This document shows positions 52,761-61,585 of a DNA stretch of 64,000 nucleotides, in pieces. The first letter of the stretch is position 1, and every line of letters starts with the position of its first letter. The stretch comes from Methanosarcina siciliae T4/M (lineage in GTDB: Archaea > Halobacteriota > Methanosarcinia > Methanosarcinales > Methanosarcinaceae): assembly GCF_000970085.1 (NCBI RefSeq), contig NZ_CP009506.1, positions 496,001-560,000 on the forward strand. The letters are read 5' to 3'. The notes below the pieces were generated by a model. The model did not search any database and had not been told where the DNA came from. It worked only from the letters and a program-made list of their open reading frames with translations. The position numbers and the translations under genes were made by a program.

Positions 52761-55439
52761 TTACTGCACGCCTCTGAAGTAATGTCCTGCGGTAAAACCC
52801 TTCCCGAGATTCTCACATTTTCTCTTTCCCCTCTCTCCGGTTTCGCAAAACGCATCAATCGCTTTCCTGTACTCTGCCGTAACTCGCCTGATTTCTTCTG
52901 CACTGTCCATCCCAAGCGTTTCAATCCTCAGGCTTGCAACCCCGCTTTCGACAAGTAAGGGAATATATTCGAGCATGCAGAGGGACCTTGAGTTCAAAAG
53001 GTGAGTCCGGCACTGGTAGTCCATGAGGAGAGGAAATTCGTATTTCTTTTCATCTACCAGAGTGAAGTTTCCCGAGGTACAGGGAGCACTGCATTTGTTT
53101 CCTGCTTTCCCGAGCAGCCCGCCTACCAGGCAGTGTTCGGATTCCATCAGTTCGAGGCGGCCGTGGACAATGCATTCGGCAGGCCCGTAAGCGGCTACTT
53201 CTTTGAGCTCTTCAAGCGTTAATTCGGGTGAAAGTGCTGCCATTTTGGCTCCGTTCTGCAAAAGGAGGGCAAAGGTATAACCGTTATAGATATTCAGGGG
53301 ACTGTCTGCAATACAAGGGATCTTTTTTTCTTTTGCAAGATTAAACGTCCCGAGGTTTGAAACAATGGCTCCGTCAGCTCCGAACTTTTTTGCGCGGGAA
53401 AATAGTTCTTCTACCTGTTCCATCCCGGAGTCCTTCACGATTTTTGGGGTATTAAAATAGATTTTTCTGCCTGCAGCTCTGGCTTTCAGAACCGCGCTTT
53501 CTAAAACGGAATCATTATTCCTGTCGGTATCACGTTTCATTCCGGAAGCTTCCGCTACTCCGGTTTCACTACCGGTTGTGTTTCTGAATGCTTTTCCGGC
53601 TGCGTTTCCTGTGGTGTTCGGTTTTCTGAAAAGGCTCTCTCCGAAGTAAATGCAATCTGCTCCACCTGCAAGAGCTCCTTCAAGCCCTTCAAAGGAATAA
53701 GCGGTAACTGAGAGCAGGGGCTTTTTTGGAAGGTTCCGGATTTTAGTTTCTTTGATTTCTTCTCGATGGTTTATTTTCCCGGTTCCTTCTATTTCTTTTG
53801 TTTCCTCTATTTTCCCTATTCTTTTTACTTCTTTCACCTTTTTTTCTCCGGGGGCGGGGAGCTGCAGATTTTCGAGAGGCTTTCGCTTCCACTTTGAGGT
53901 GCGCAGGTTTTCAAGCTGCAAGACCGCTTTTGTCCTCAGCTCGTTCAGCTGCCCTACGGGAATAAAAATATCTTCCTCAACACTCACATTAAGTTCGGTT
54001 GCTTCAAAAAGAGTGTTTCCAAGTTTGGTGAGCTGTTTTTCGATCCGGGCTTTTGAAGTCGGGAGCTTTTCTGCTTCCTCAACAAGATATTCGGATTCCA
54101 CAGTAACTACATTTGAATCGCTGTCTTTTATCCCGAACCGGGCAGGTTTTCCGGATGTAAGGGTTGCTGCGAGGGATACAGGGATCTTTGGCCTCAGGGC
54201 TCCGGATTCGCTTTCTTTTTTAAGGGAATCCATAAGTTTCTTGTCATGAGTCCTGTAGACGGTGCTTCCTGAGGGCGCCCTTGAATCAAAGGGGATCTCC
54301 ACGACTTCTCCTTTCCCTGCGCTGTATACGGAGCCCTTTCCGGTATACATCGAAGAGATGATTTTTCCTTTATCTTCCGGCCTGGTCTCGGCATTTTCGA
54401 CCATTATCCCGTCTCCCAGGCGGAGGATGTTTGAAAGTTTCACACGGATTCGCTTTGTGCGCCTGTCGTAGCTGACAACCGTGCCTGCAGGAATTCCACG
54501 GTTGTGGGGGTTTTCCCGGCTCATGAGTTTTCCACGCGGGTTTTCGAAAAAGTAGCCTGAGGTAAAGCCCCGGTTAAAAAGCTGGGTAAGGATCTCCTGC
54601 TCCTCTCCGGATACAAAATACCCGGCCGGGTTTTTCAGGTACCTGTCAATCAGGCGGCGGTAGATCCTGACAACTCCTGCAACATACTCCGGCCTTTTCA
54701 TCCTGCCCTCAATTTTAAAGGACTCTATCCCGGCTTCGATGAGGGTGCCGAGGCCCGAAGCCGTGTTAAGGTCTTTAGGGCTTAACAGGTAACTACCGCC
54801 TGTTTTAACCTGCTTGCCTTCACAGTACAGCCTGTACTTTTTGCGGCACGGTTGGGCGCAGTATCCCCTGTTCCCGCTTCTTCCTCCTATAAGGCTGCTC
54901 AGAAGGCACTGGCCCGAATAGGAGATACAGAGGGCTCCGTGTACGAAAACCTCGATCTCCATATCACTTTTTTCTTTTATCTTTCTAATCTCTTCAAGCG
55001 AAGTTTCCCGTGAGAGTACGACCCTTTCGATTCCCAGCTCCTTTGCAAAAGCAACTCCTTCACTGCTGTGCAGGGTCATCTGCGTGCTTGCATGGAGAGG
55101 AAGGTCAGGAAGGTATTTCCGGGAAAGGGCAATGAGTCCCGGGTCCTGAATGATAATCGCATCTGCTCCCATTTCTCTTAGCCTGGCGAGCAGTCTAAGT
55201 GCACTTTCAACTTCTTCTTCCTTGAGCAGGGTGTTTACGGTTACGTATATTTTTACGCCTCTGAGGTGGGCGTAATCAAGAGCCTGTTCAAGCTCTTCCT
55301 CTGAAAAATTAGATGCATATCCCCGGGCGCTAAAAGCCCTGGCTCCTATGTATACAGCGTCAGCTCCGTTTTCCACAGCTGCCTTCAGGGCTTCCATGCC
55401 GCCGGCCGGTGCCAGCAGTTCAGGTTTTGCAGGTTTCAT
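52761..55439 (-). CDS. U32 family peptidase-like protein, long two-part form
   Basis: 892 residues. The N-terminal U32 part has PELLAPAGGMEALKAAVENG, DAVYIGARAFSARGYASNFS, VNTLLKEEEVESALRLLARL and the signature VFVHGALCISYSGQCLLSSL, followed by the Cys cluster GNRGYCAQPCRKKY. A middle collagenase-like DUF3656-type region follows (about 330-520). After a low-complexity linker, a second U32-like half starts (LLSVTAYSFEGLEGALAGGA) and ends with ECIVHGRLELMESEHC and NKCSAPCTSGNF. Relatives (RlhA, TrhP) hydroxylate rRNA or tRNA bases using iron-sulfur Cys residues, so RNA modification is more likely than peptidase action. First gene of a two-gene unit. Confidence 0.85.
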   Translation of the reverse strand: MKPAKPELLAPAGGMEALKAAVENGADAVYIGARAFSARGYASNFSEEELEQALDYAHLRGVKIYVTVNTLLKEEEVESALRLLARLREMGADAIIIQDPGLIALSRKYLPDLPLHASTQMTLHSSEGVAFAKELGIERVVLSRETSLEEIRKIKEKSDMEIEVFVHGALCISYSGQCLLSSLIGGRSGNRGYCAQPCRKKYRLYCEGKQVKTGGSYLLSPKDLNTASGLGTLIEAGIESFKIEGRMKRPEYVAGVVRIYRRLIDRYLKNPAGYFVSGEEQEILTQLFNRGFTSGYFFENPRGKLMSRENPHNRGIPAGTVVSYDRRTKRIRVKLSNILRLGDGIMVENAETRPEDKGKIISSMYTGKGSVYSAGKGEVVEIPFDSRAPSGSTVYRTHDKKLMDSLKKESESGALRPKIPVSLAATLTSGKPARFGIKDSDSNVVTVESEYLVEEAEKLPTSKARIEKQLTKLGNTLFEATELNVSVEEDIFIPVGQLNELRTKAVLQLENLRTSKWKRKPLENLQLPAPGEKKVKEVKRIGKIEETKEIEGTGKINHREEIKETKIRNLPKKPLLSVTAYSFEGLEGALAGGADCIYFGESLFRKPNTTGNAAGKAFRNTTGSETGVAEASGMKRDTDRNNDSVLESAVLKARAAGRKIYFNTPKIVKDSGMEQVEELFSRAKKFGADGAIVSNLGTFNLAKEKKIPCIADSPLNIYNGYTFALLLQNGAKMAALSPELTLEELKEVAAYGPAECIVHGRLELMESEHCLVGGLLGKAGNKCSAPCTSGNFTLVDEKKYEFPLLMDYQCRTHLLNSRSLCMLEYIPLLVESGVASLRIETLGMDSAEEIRRVTAEYRKAIDAFCETGERGKRKCENLGKGFTAGHYFRGVQ

Positions 55440-55686
55440 CAGTTGGGATTACAGAGTATTCTCTTAATTAAAGCTTTGGCATCCTTTTCCCGCCGGATAA
55501 CTCAAGGGGCTAAACTCAAAGGGTTCTAATATCAAGGATTATGGAAAACAAAAGGCTCTAAAATCAAAAAGCGGGGGAAACCAAGAATTATAATGAAAAA
55601 ATAAAAAGTAAAAAGTGAAAAGTAAAAAAATAAAAAGGGTTAGATTGCAAGCTTCCGGACAGAGTCCGATATAATGTTTTTTCGGG
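55440..55686. other. short intergenic region, AT-rich
   Basis: About 250 bp with runs of AAAAAGTAAAAAGTGAAAAG near 55600-55630. No gene recognised. Confidence 0.35.
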
Positions 55687-56088
55687 TTATTCCTTTGGTC
55701 CTATTATCCAGGTCATGATCCTATCGCTTTTCTTATCTTTTGAGGTTTCGCAGAGTATCTTCCCTTCATGCATGTGGGATTCACAGGAATAGCTGACTTT
55801 GTCTTGCTTTCCAATGTACTTGAAATGTATCTTGAAATATCCTTCCGAACACCCGATCCCGTATTTTATCCAGCCTTCAATGTCCGCTCCACCTTCACAG
55901 CTGCCTTCGCATGCAATAAGCCCAAAACCCTTTTCCTCGTAAGACCCGATCTTTTCTGGAGCAACGTGGCCTTTTTTGTACATTCCCTTCTCGATTTTCT
56001 GAGCCTGAAGTACAAAGTCATCACCGGTGTTGTTCAGGATCTTCAACTGCAAGCCTTCAAGAGTTTCCATAGTTTCTGTTTCTGACAT
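55687..56088 (-). CDS. hypothetical Cys-containing protein, beta-rich
   Basis: 133 residues, apparently soluble and without signal peptide. It starts MSETETMETLEGLQLKILNN and continues TGDDFVLQAQKIEKGMYKKG, ACEGSCEGGADIEGWIKYGI and YFKIHFKYIGKQDKVSYSCE. The pattern of a small beta sandwich with an EGW-x-KY-x-I strand recalls aegerolysin-type or crystallin-like proteins, but I cannot assign a family. Five Cys residues are present. Single gene with its own AT-rich upstream region. Function unknown. Confidence 0.7.
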   Translation of the reverse strand: MSETETMETLEGLQLKILNNTGDDFVLQAQKIEKGMYKKGHVAPEKIGSYEEKGFGLIACEGSCEGGADIEGWIKYGIGCSEGYFKIHFKYIGKQDKVSYSCESHMHEGKILCETSKDKKSDRIMTWIIGPKE

Positions 56089-56440
56089 CTTCGATTACCC
56101 CGAGAAATAACAAATCAGATAAAATTCCGAACAAGAGATTGCCTCTAATAAATAAAAAAGTATCTCAAAATCTCTGAAACTGAGTATTTTTATAATTATA
56201 TTTAATTGACTATATTAAAATTGATACCCCCGGCTCTGAACAACTTAAATCTCTTAAATACAGATTGTCTTGAAAAAGCAGATTATTGAAAAAAATCTGT
56301 TGTTTTAAAAAGTAAATTCTTTGAAAATTGGGATCATGAAGATTCTCCCTTTTGGATACCGGAGTCCCAATTCTCAGGTTTTTCTGCTTGAACAAAACCT
56401 CTTGAACAAAACTGCCTGGACAGGGCAAACTTCTGCATTT
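56089..56440. other. AT-rich intergenic region
   Basis: About 350 bp between two leftward genes; contains the promoter of the gene at 55687. No frame is convincing. A short alternation of AAACCTCTTGAACAAAACTG-type sequence near 56390-56412 is the only repeat noticed. Confidence 0.35.
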
Positions 56441-56728
56441 TCAGTCAGTGCAGATACAGGGCTTTTGATTGCAGGTAGGGCAGACCCCAGGGTATTTTTT
56501 AAGGAATGCTTTTTCGAGGTCAATTCCGTAAAGGTTTGCAAGAGCTCCTATCCAGGCAAAACAGTCCGCAAGTTCCTCTTCTATATTTTCGGGTTCTTCT
56601 CTGCGAATAGCTTCGGCAAGTTCTCCTACTTCCTCAACCAGCCAGAGCATGGTAGCCTTTCCACCCCTCCTTTTGTCATTATGGGCGTAGAGTTCGTACA
56701 TAAGTTTCTGAAACTCGGAAATCTCCAT
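56441..56728 (-). CDS. MazG-like nucleotide pyrophosphohydrolase
   Basis: 95 residues. All-alpha NTP pyrophosphatase pattern: MEISEFQKLMYELYAHNDKR, then TMLWLVEEVGELAEAIRREE (E-x-x-E) and EELADCFAWIGALANLYGID (E-x-x-D), which together bind Mg2+ ions. The C-terminal tail has Cys pairs (CPTCNQKPCIC) that might bind a metal. Members hydrolyse non-canonical NTPs, or phosphoribosyl-ATP in the HisE group. It lies 45 bp downstream of hisF in the same direction, so HisE-like activity can be considered, although the sequence is nearer to the MazG group. Confidence 0.85.
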   Translation of the reverse strand: MEISEFQKLMYELYAHNDKRRGGKATMLWLVEEVGELAEAIRREEPENIEEELADCFAWIGALANLYGIDLEKAFLKKYPGVCPTCNQKPCICTD

Positions 56729-56772
56729 TCTTCTTTCTCCTGTATCTCATTGCCCTCAGTTTTTTCCAGTAT

Positions 56773-57594
56773 TCAGAGTCTTACGGGGATTTCCCGCTCT
56801 CTCAGATATTCTTTTACTTCCCGTATTGAATATTCACTGAAGTGAAAAATGCTTGCTGCAAGGGCTGCATCGGCTTTTCCTTCGGAAAACCCTTCGTAGA
56901 TGTGCTGGGGCTTTCCTACTCCACCGGAGGCGATGATGGGGACGTCGAGCTCTTCGGAGAGCTTTCTTGTAATCGGGAGGTCGTAGCCAGCGCAGGTCCC
57001 GTCACGGTCCATGCTTGTAAGGAGGATTTCCCCGGACCCCAGTTCTTCCGCTCTTTTTGCCCACTGCACGGCATCGATCCCTGTCGTTTCCCTGCCTCCG
57101 TAAATTACCACTTCGTACCAGGCCGGGGTCCCGTCTTCAAGTTCCAGGACGGTCTTGTCGGGATTGTTCTTTATGTCGGTATTCCGCCTGCAGTCAATCG
57201 CAGTAACGATACACTGGGCTCCGAATATGTCCGAGGACTCTTTGATAAAATCAGGGTTCTTTACTGCCGAGGTGTTGACCGAAACCTTGTCCGCGCCTGC
57301 CCTGAGGATCTGGCGGATTGCATCAATCGAACTGATCCCGCCCCCAACCGTAAGGGGAATGAAAACCTCATCTGCAGTCCTTTCAATTACATCGATCATT
57401 GTTTCCCTGCCGTGGGCGGAAGCTGTGATATCCAGGAAAACAAGTTCATCAGCGCCGTCTTCATTATAACGTTTAGCGAGCTCCACAGGGTCTCCGGCCT
57501 CTTTCAGGTCCACAAACTCCACACCCTTGACTACACAACCGCCTGCCCTGTCAAGGGTCACATCAAGGCATGGTATTATTCTTTTGGTGAGCAT
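56773..57594 (-). CDS. hisF: imidazole glycerol phosphate synthase cyclase subunit
   Basis: 273 residues, TIM barrel. Markers: MLTKRIIPCLDVTLDRAGGC (catalytic Asp11), VKGVEFVDLKEAGDPVELAK, ELVFLDITASAHGRETM, PLTVGGGISSIDAIRQILRA, VTAIDCRRNTD (second catalytic Asp), ILLTSMDRDGTCAGYDL and IIASGGVGKPQHIYEGF. With HisH it makes imidazole glycerol phosphate and AICAR from PRFAR and ammonia in histidine synthesis. Its DNA also has an open forward frame, which is a shadow. The first gene of hisF-mazG. Confidence 0.96.
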   Translation of the reverse strand: MLTKRIIPCLDVTLDRAGGCVVKGVEFVDLKEAGDPVELAKRYNEDGADELVFLDITASAHGRETMIDVIERTADEVFIPLTVGGGISSIDAIRQILRAGADKVSVNTSAVKNPDFIKESSDIFGAQCIVTAIDCRRNTDIKNNPDKTVLELEDGTPAWYEVVIYGGRETTGIDAVQWAKRAEELGSGEILLTSMDRDGTCAGYDLPITRKLSEELDVPIIASGGVGKPQHIYEGFSEGKADAALAASIFHFSEYSIREVKEYLREREIPVRL

Positions 57595-58063
57595 CTAAGG
57601 GATAATGAAATTAACTGTTATTAAAAGCTTATTGAAATTGAGCGGGAGAAGTCCTGAAGACCGCAGGCTGCCAGAATGAGCATAGACAAAATAACCCGGT
57701 AAGCCGTTATTAACTCGTTGGCCTCTTGCAGAGTCCCCGTAAGGAGATCTTCCTTTTTTCTCTCCCTGCGTCCGTAAGGACCCGTGCCAGCCTTCAGTCC
57801 GACAAAACACTCTCCAAAAGCCGATGCCGCAATTAAGAAATACAGATATTGAAGGAAATAGTATGGACCGAGAGAATACTGTTTCTTTTACAGAATCTTC
57901 TTTTCAAGTCACATGAAATATAAACGCCCCAGCCACCTGTCTGTTGGTCATGCAAAAAAGCAGAAAAACCAGATTTTAAATGTTAAAATCCATCAAGTAG
58001 TCCTCTTGAGCGAGCGAAGCGAGCGAAAAGGACAGCGCACTGCAGAGCCGCAACTCTGCCGGG
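57595..58063. other. intergenic region with a GAGCGAGCGAAGC repeat motif
   Basis: About 470 bp between two leftward genes. GAGCGAGCGAAGCGAGCGAA at 58008-58027 is followed by AAGGACAGCGC; such simple GAGCGA repeats recur in Methanosarcina intergenic DNA. No gene supported. Confidence 0.4.
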
Positions 58064-58528
58064 TTAGCCAAAAATATTCATTACACGGGCACCTTCAAGT
58101 CTCGACATTTCTATTTCTGAACATTCCAGCACTTTCTTTCTGATCCTTATAGGGGCACCCACCCTGAGGGCAAGGGCTATACAGTCGCTTGGTCTGGCAT
58201 CGAACTGCATTATATTATTGTCCTTTTTGATCAGGAGACGAGCGTAATAAACTTTGTCCACCTTGTCATCAATCATTACACCCTCTACTTTTATATCAAG
58301 GCGGTCAAAAATATTGACCATGAGGTCGTGAGCCATCGGGCGAGGAGGAGATATTTTTTTAATCACGTTTCCTATTGAAAGGGCTTCTAGGTGCCCTATA
58401 TAAATGGGGAGCATCTCACCTTTCAAATTCTCTAAAAGTACAACAGGAGTAGGGTCACTGAAAACATCGACTATATACACATCTTTGACACGAATTTCTT
58501 CAAAATCTTCGTAGTCATCGGTGTCCAT
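58064..58528 (-). CDS. bifunctional nuclease family (DUF151) protein
   Basis: 154 residues. Family pattern: VKDVYIVDVFSDPTPVVLLE, MLPIYIGHLEALSIGNVIKK, RPMAHDLMVNIFDRLDIKVE, VYYARLLIKKDN and FDARPSDCIALALRVGAPIR (RPSDAIALALR signature). A plant/bacterial relative has been reported as a nuclease; the archaeal role is not known. The N-terminus is acidic (MDTDDYEDFEEI). Single gene with a T-rich upstream region. Confidence 0.88.
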   Translation of the reverse strand: MDTDDYEDFEEIRVKDVYIVDVFSDPTPVVLLENLKGEMLPIYIGHLEALSIGNVIKKISPPRPMAHDLMVNIFDRLDIKVEGVMIDDKVDKVYYARLLIKKDNNIMQFDARPSDCIALALRVGAPIRIRKKVLECSEIEMSRLEGARVMNIFG

Positions 58529-58641
58529 ATCCAGTAGTTAATTTAACAAATATTAATACCTTTTTTAATTTTTTTTAATTTATTTATGGAGATGCGTATA
58601 CCCTTATTCATACTTTTTTTTAATTTCATAGTCTTATATTC

Positions 58642-59406
58642 TCAATTTCTTGGGAAGCCATGTCTGCCGAACATGGGCACGAAAACAACTCCCCCTCTTT
58701 TTTCTTCGTGTATATTGCCTTCAGAATCTTTCTTTATTCTGATCAGCTCCTGGATATAGTCCCCCACTGGAATTATCATTATTCCTCCGGGTTTCAACTG
58801 CTCCAGCAGAGGTTCAGGAATATCGGGTGCTGCGCATGTTACAACTATCCTGTCATAGGGAGCGTATTTGGGATAGCCCATGGACCCGTCATCAAGCAGC
58901 ACCGTAACGTTTTCATAGCCCGCTTTTTTCAGGTTCTCCCTGGCAAAATCTACAAGGGACTCAATGCGTTCAACAGTATAAACATGCCCGCTCTTTCCTA
59001 CCAGCTCCCCCATTACTGCTGCGTTATAACCTGACCCTGCCCCAATTTCCAGAACTTTCAGTCCTTCCGAAAGCTCAAGGAGGTCACACATGATAGCAAC
59101 CATATGGGGGGCAGAGATCGTTTGCCCGAAGCCGATCTCAAGGGGTGTGTCAATATAAGCCCCTTTTTTCGCGTATTTCGGGACAAATACATGCCTCGGG
59201 ACCCTGAGCATGGCTTTGAGGACTTTTTCATCCGTTCCGTGGAGCTCAAGTCCTCTTATGAGACGTTCCCGCATCTCTTCGAGTTTATGCAGTTCTTCCT
59301 GTTCTTTTTCCTGTTTTCTTTTATTCTTTTTTTCGCTGTGGCCTTTTTTACCACGGTCCTCTTCTGCTCCCACGCTGGCCTGACCCTTCTCTTTTCTTTC
59401 TGGCAA
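58642..59406 (-). CDS. pcm: protein-L-isoaspartate O-methyltransferase
   Basis: 254 codons from a UUG at 59406; a start at AUG 59274 (MRERLIRGLELHG) would give 210 residues, the usual length. The extra N-terminal 44 residues are low-complexity Lys/Glu and overlap the upstream gene by 59 bp, so the shorter start is plausible. The core is typical: RVPRHVFVPKYAKKGAYIDT, GFGQTISAPHMVAIMCDLLE, LKVLEIGAGSGYNAAVMGEL (SAM motif), IVVTCAAPDIPEPLLEQLKP and GGIMIIPVGD. It repairs isoaspartyl residues in aged proteins using SAM. Co-transcribed with the HVO_0476-type gene before it. Confidence 0.93.
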   Translation of the reverse strand: MPERKEKGQASVGAEEDRGKKGHSEKKNKRKQEKEQEELHKLEEMRERLIRGLELHGTDEKVLKAMLRVPRHVFVPKYAKKGAYIDTPLEIGFGQTISAPHMVAIMCDLLELSEGLKVLEIGAGSGYNAAVMGELVGKSGHVYTVERIESLVDFARENLKKAGYENVTVLLDDGSMGYPKYAPYDRIVVTCAAPDIPEPLLEQLKPGGIMIIPVGDYIQELIRIKKDSEGNIHEEKRGGVVFVPMFGRHGFPRN

Positions 59407-59983
59407 ATATGCGTTTTACATATTTTGCAAGTACAACGTCTCCTTTTCTTGACCTGAAATTCCCGTCCCGGACCTTGATTTTGTTAATGAAAAGCCTGGT
59501 GTTCCCAACTTTTTCCTCCGCTCCCACTACAAATTCATAGTCTCCATGAAAGCTTTTTTCCATTACTTCCGTTTTTTCAGTTCCTTCCTGTGCAGAGAAT
59601 TTAACTGTTACTTCGTCAATTGCCCTGCCCCACACTGTCTCAATTTCTTCAGCCATGCCTGCATTGACTCGTTTTCCTCCGGCTTCAAGGGAGGTAATCA
59701 GAATGGGACATACTATTCCGCTTTCTTCGTCATCAACAACCAGCTCATCATCCACCTGAAGCACGGTCTCGGAGTCCAGCTCGGTTTTGAAGGTATTTGA
59801 GACGTCCATCTTGCTGACAATAACTTTCAATCTGACGTTTTTCGGGGTTTTCATTTTTGCAGGATGCACCTGGCCGCATTCCATACAGCGAACAAGGGGG
59901 CTCTGTCCTTCTTTTAAAACTTCATGCGCGACCTCTTCCTGCGGGGAACAGGAAGGGCACTCAATCTCTATTTCTCTTATCAT
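59348..59983 (-). CDS. HVO_0476-type zinc finger protein
   Basis: 211 residues. N-terminal zinc finger: MIREIEIECPSCSPQEEVAH and SPLVRCMECGQVH (two CxxC pairs). A beta-rich middle follows (DDELVVDDEESGIVCPILIT, AEEIETVWGRAIDEVTVKFS) and a basic C-terminus (KRIFARKKREGSGQR). This is the form of the euryarchaeal HVO_0476 family; its function is unknown, and the basic tail suggests nucleic acid binding. It overlaps the annotated 5' end of pcm. A shorter paralog lies at 60233, with the same orientation. Confidence 0.85.
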   Translation of the reverse strand: MIREIEIECPSCSPQEEVAHEVLKEGQSPLVRCMECGQVHPAKMKTPKNVRLKVIVSKMDVSNTFKTELDSETVLQVDDELVVDDEESGIVCPILITSLEAGGKRVNAGMAEEIETVWGRAIDEVTVKFSAQEGTEKTEVMEKSFHGDYEFVVGAEEKVGNTRLFINKIKVRDGNFRSRKGDVVLAKYVKRIFARKKREGSGQRGSRRGPW

Positions 59984-60232
59984 GGTCTAATCACTAGATG
60001 GATTCAAAATACTAAATACTTAACTTCTCCGGTGGTGTTTTCTTCCTAAGGTATCCAGAAGTAGAGGTCAGGACGGGAGAAAGTCCCCTTTAAAATAAAT
60101 CCAACATCACAAAAAATAGCAAAAAAAGCAAAAATAGCAAAAATAGCAAAAAAAGTAAATAGATTCCCATTTTGGGCTCGAATTTTTTCTCTTCCGGGCA
60201 ATACCATTCAATTTCCCGGCAGAACCTGTAAA

Positions 60233-60718
60233 TTACGTTTCCTGTGCTATGTCAAAGGCTCCCGAAGGGGAGGGAACTCCTATCATATTTTCAAGAGCTG
60301 CGGGATGTTTTTGTCTCACTTTCCTTCTCTTTGCGAAAGTGATTTCATCAAGGGGTCTCGCCCAGATTGTGTCCAGTTCCTCTGCAAGGGCAGAAGGCAC
60401 GCGCCTGACTCCTACCTGGAGTGAGGTTATAACATACTGGTTCCTATCACTGCTTCTTCCTGAATCCAGAACTATTTCCTCATCTTCGCTAAGGAGTTCT
60501 CCTGCATTCAGTTTTACCCAGCGGGTGAAGGGGCGATCGATCCTGTTTACATAGACTCTTACACTTATTTTATCAGGGGTCTTCAGTCCTGAGGCGATGT
60601 AGACAAGTCCGCATTCAAGGCAGTGCACCATAGGGTTTATCCCGAATTTTATCAGTTCGTGAGAGACTTTTTCCTTCGGTGAACAGGAGGGGCATTCAAT
60701 ATTGAGATGTTGTGTCAT
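60233..60718 (-). CDS. second HVO_0476-type zinc finger protein, short paralog
   Basis: 161 residues. It begins MTQHLNIECPSCSPKEKVSH, then MVHCLECGLVYIASG (second Cys pair) and VRRVPSALAEELDTIWARPL, collinear with the paralog at 59348. It stops soon after DEITFAKRRKVRQKHP and lacks the last ~60 residues (beta strands and basic tail) of the longer copy. Either a natural short form or an ancient truncation. The two genes are 249 bp apart, a likely tandem duplication. Confidence 0.82.
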   Translation of the reverse strand: MTQHLNIECPSCSPKEKVSHELIKFGINPMVHCLECGLVYIASGLKTPDKISVRVYVNRIDRPFTRWVKLNAGELLSEDEEIVLDSGRSSDRNQYVITSLQVGVRRVPSALAEELDTIWARPLDEITFAKRRKVRQKHPAALENMIGVPSPSGAFDIAQET

Positions 60719-60860
60719 GGCAAGTCTGATTCTCTAATTCTCATAATTCTACTTAATTGTTTCGTAAAACTTTTTATATCACTATTCGGAATACTGCTTC
60801 CGTTTTCCTCCTACTTCGCCCAATATCAAAAGTTTTATTATACTGAAATGCGTAGTCTAA

Positions 60861-60878
60861 CATCTCATTATTGAGATG
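60861..60878. promoter_or_regulatory. inverted repeat at the rbkR promoter, likely RbkR operator
   Basis: CATCTCATTATTGAGATG is a perfect 7-bp inverted repeat with a 4-bp spacer. It overlaps the transcription start predicted from the TATA-like TTTTATTATAC at 60833-60843. The downstream gene encodes a regulator of riboflavin genes with an N-terminal wHTH domain, so autoregulation is a natural reading. Confidence 0.55.
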
Positions 60879-60896
60879 CATCTCAAAATTAAGGCA

Positions 60897-61583
60897 ATGT
60901 GGGTGCCGACAGTGCCGGACATCGAATACCTGAAGAAACTTGCCCTCAGAGGGGCAGTAAATAAAACTGTTAAGGTCTCTTCGAGTGAGTTTCACAAGCA
61001 TACGGGAGACAGCTCTAAAACCACAGCACGAAAGCTAAAACAGATGGAAGAAGAGCAGTTGATTGAAAGAAAGATAGTTCCCGGTGGCCAGTTGATAAAA
61101 ATGACAGAAAAAGGGATTGAAATCCTGAAGAATGAATACGTCGAATACAGCAGGATCTTTTCCTCAGAGCCCGATATTCTGGAACTCGAGGGAAATGTGC
61201 TTAAAGGTCTTGGGGAAGGTCAGTATTATATAAACATCCCAGGATACAGGCATCAATTTGAAGAAAAACTTCATTTCGTGCCTTTTCCGGGTACTCTGAA
61301 CGTGCAGCTTTCGGAAACCAGCTCGGCTCTTCGAAACAGGCTTAAAGAAATGCCTGCTATCCGAATAGACGGTTTTAATGACGGAGAGCGCACTTTCGGA
61401 GGCGGGAATTGTTATCCTATTAAAGTAGAGGGGATCGAAGCTGCTGTGGTCGTCCCTGACAGAACACACTACCCCTCGGATTTAATTGAGATTATTGCAC
61501 CGGTAAAACTCAGGGATGCCCTGAAATTGAAAGACGGAGACAGAATTGTGACAAGGGTAAAAAAACAGGGTATGGAGGGATAG
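60897..61583 (+). CDS. rbkR: riboflavin regulator and CTP-dependent riboflavin kinase
   Basis: 228 residues from MWVPTVPDIEYLKKLALRGA; an upstream in-frame AUG (60876) would sit inside the operator-like repeat, so I prefer this one. The N-terminal ~85 residues are a wHTH DNA-binding domain (VSSSEFHKHTGDSSKTTARK, QLIERKIVPGGQLIKMTEKG). The C-terminal ~135 residues are the archaeal RibK domain: VLKGLGEGQYYINIPGYRHQ, FVPFPGTLNVQL, RIDGFNDGERTFGGGNCYPI and VVPDRTHYPSDLIEIIAP. It makes FMN from riboflavin with CTP and represses riboflavin genes. It is followed two bases later by ribB, an expected target. Confidence 0.93.
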   Translation: MWVPTVPDIEYLKKLALRGAVNKTVKVSSSEFHKHTGDSSKTTARKLKQMEEEQLIERKIVPGGQLIKMTEKGIEILKNEYVEYSRIFSSEPDILELEGNVLKGLGEGQYYINIPGYRHQFEEKLHFVPFPGTLNVQLSETSSALRNRLKEMPAIRIDGFNDGERTFGGGNCYPIKVEGIEAAVVVPDRTHYPSDLIEIIAPVKLRDALKLKDGDRIVTRVKKQGMEG

Positions 61584-61585
61584 AA

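Noticed and set aside
56842..57624. Forward frame of 260 codons over hisF
   Set aside because: Entirely antisense to the unmistakable hisF gene.
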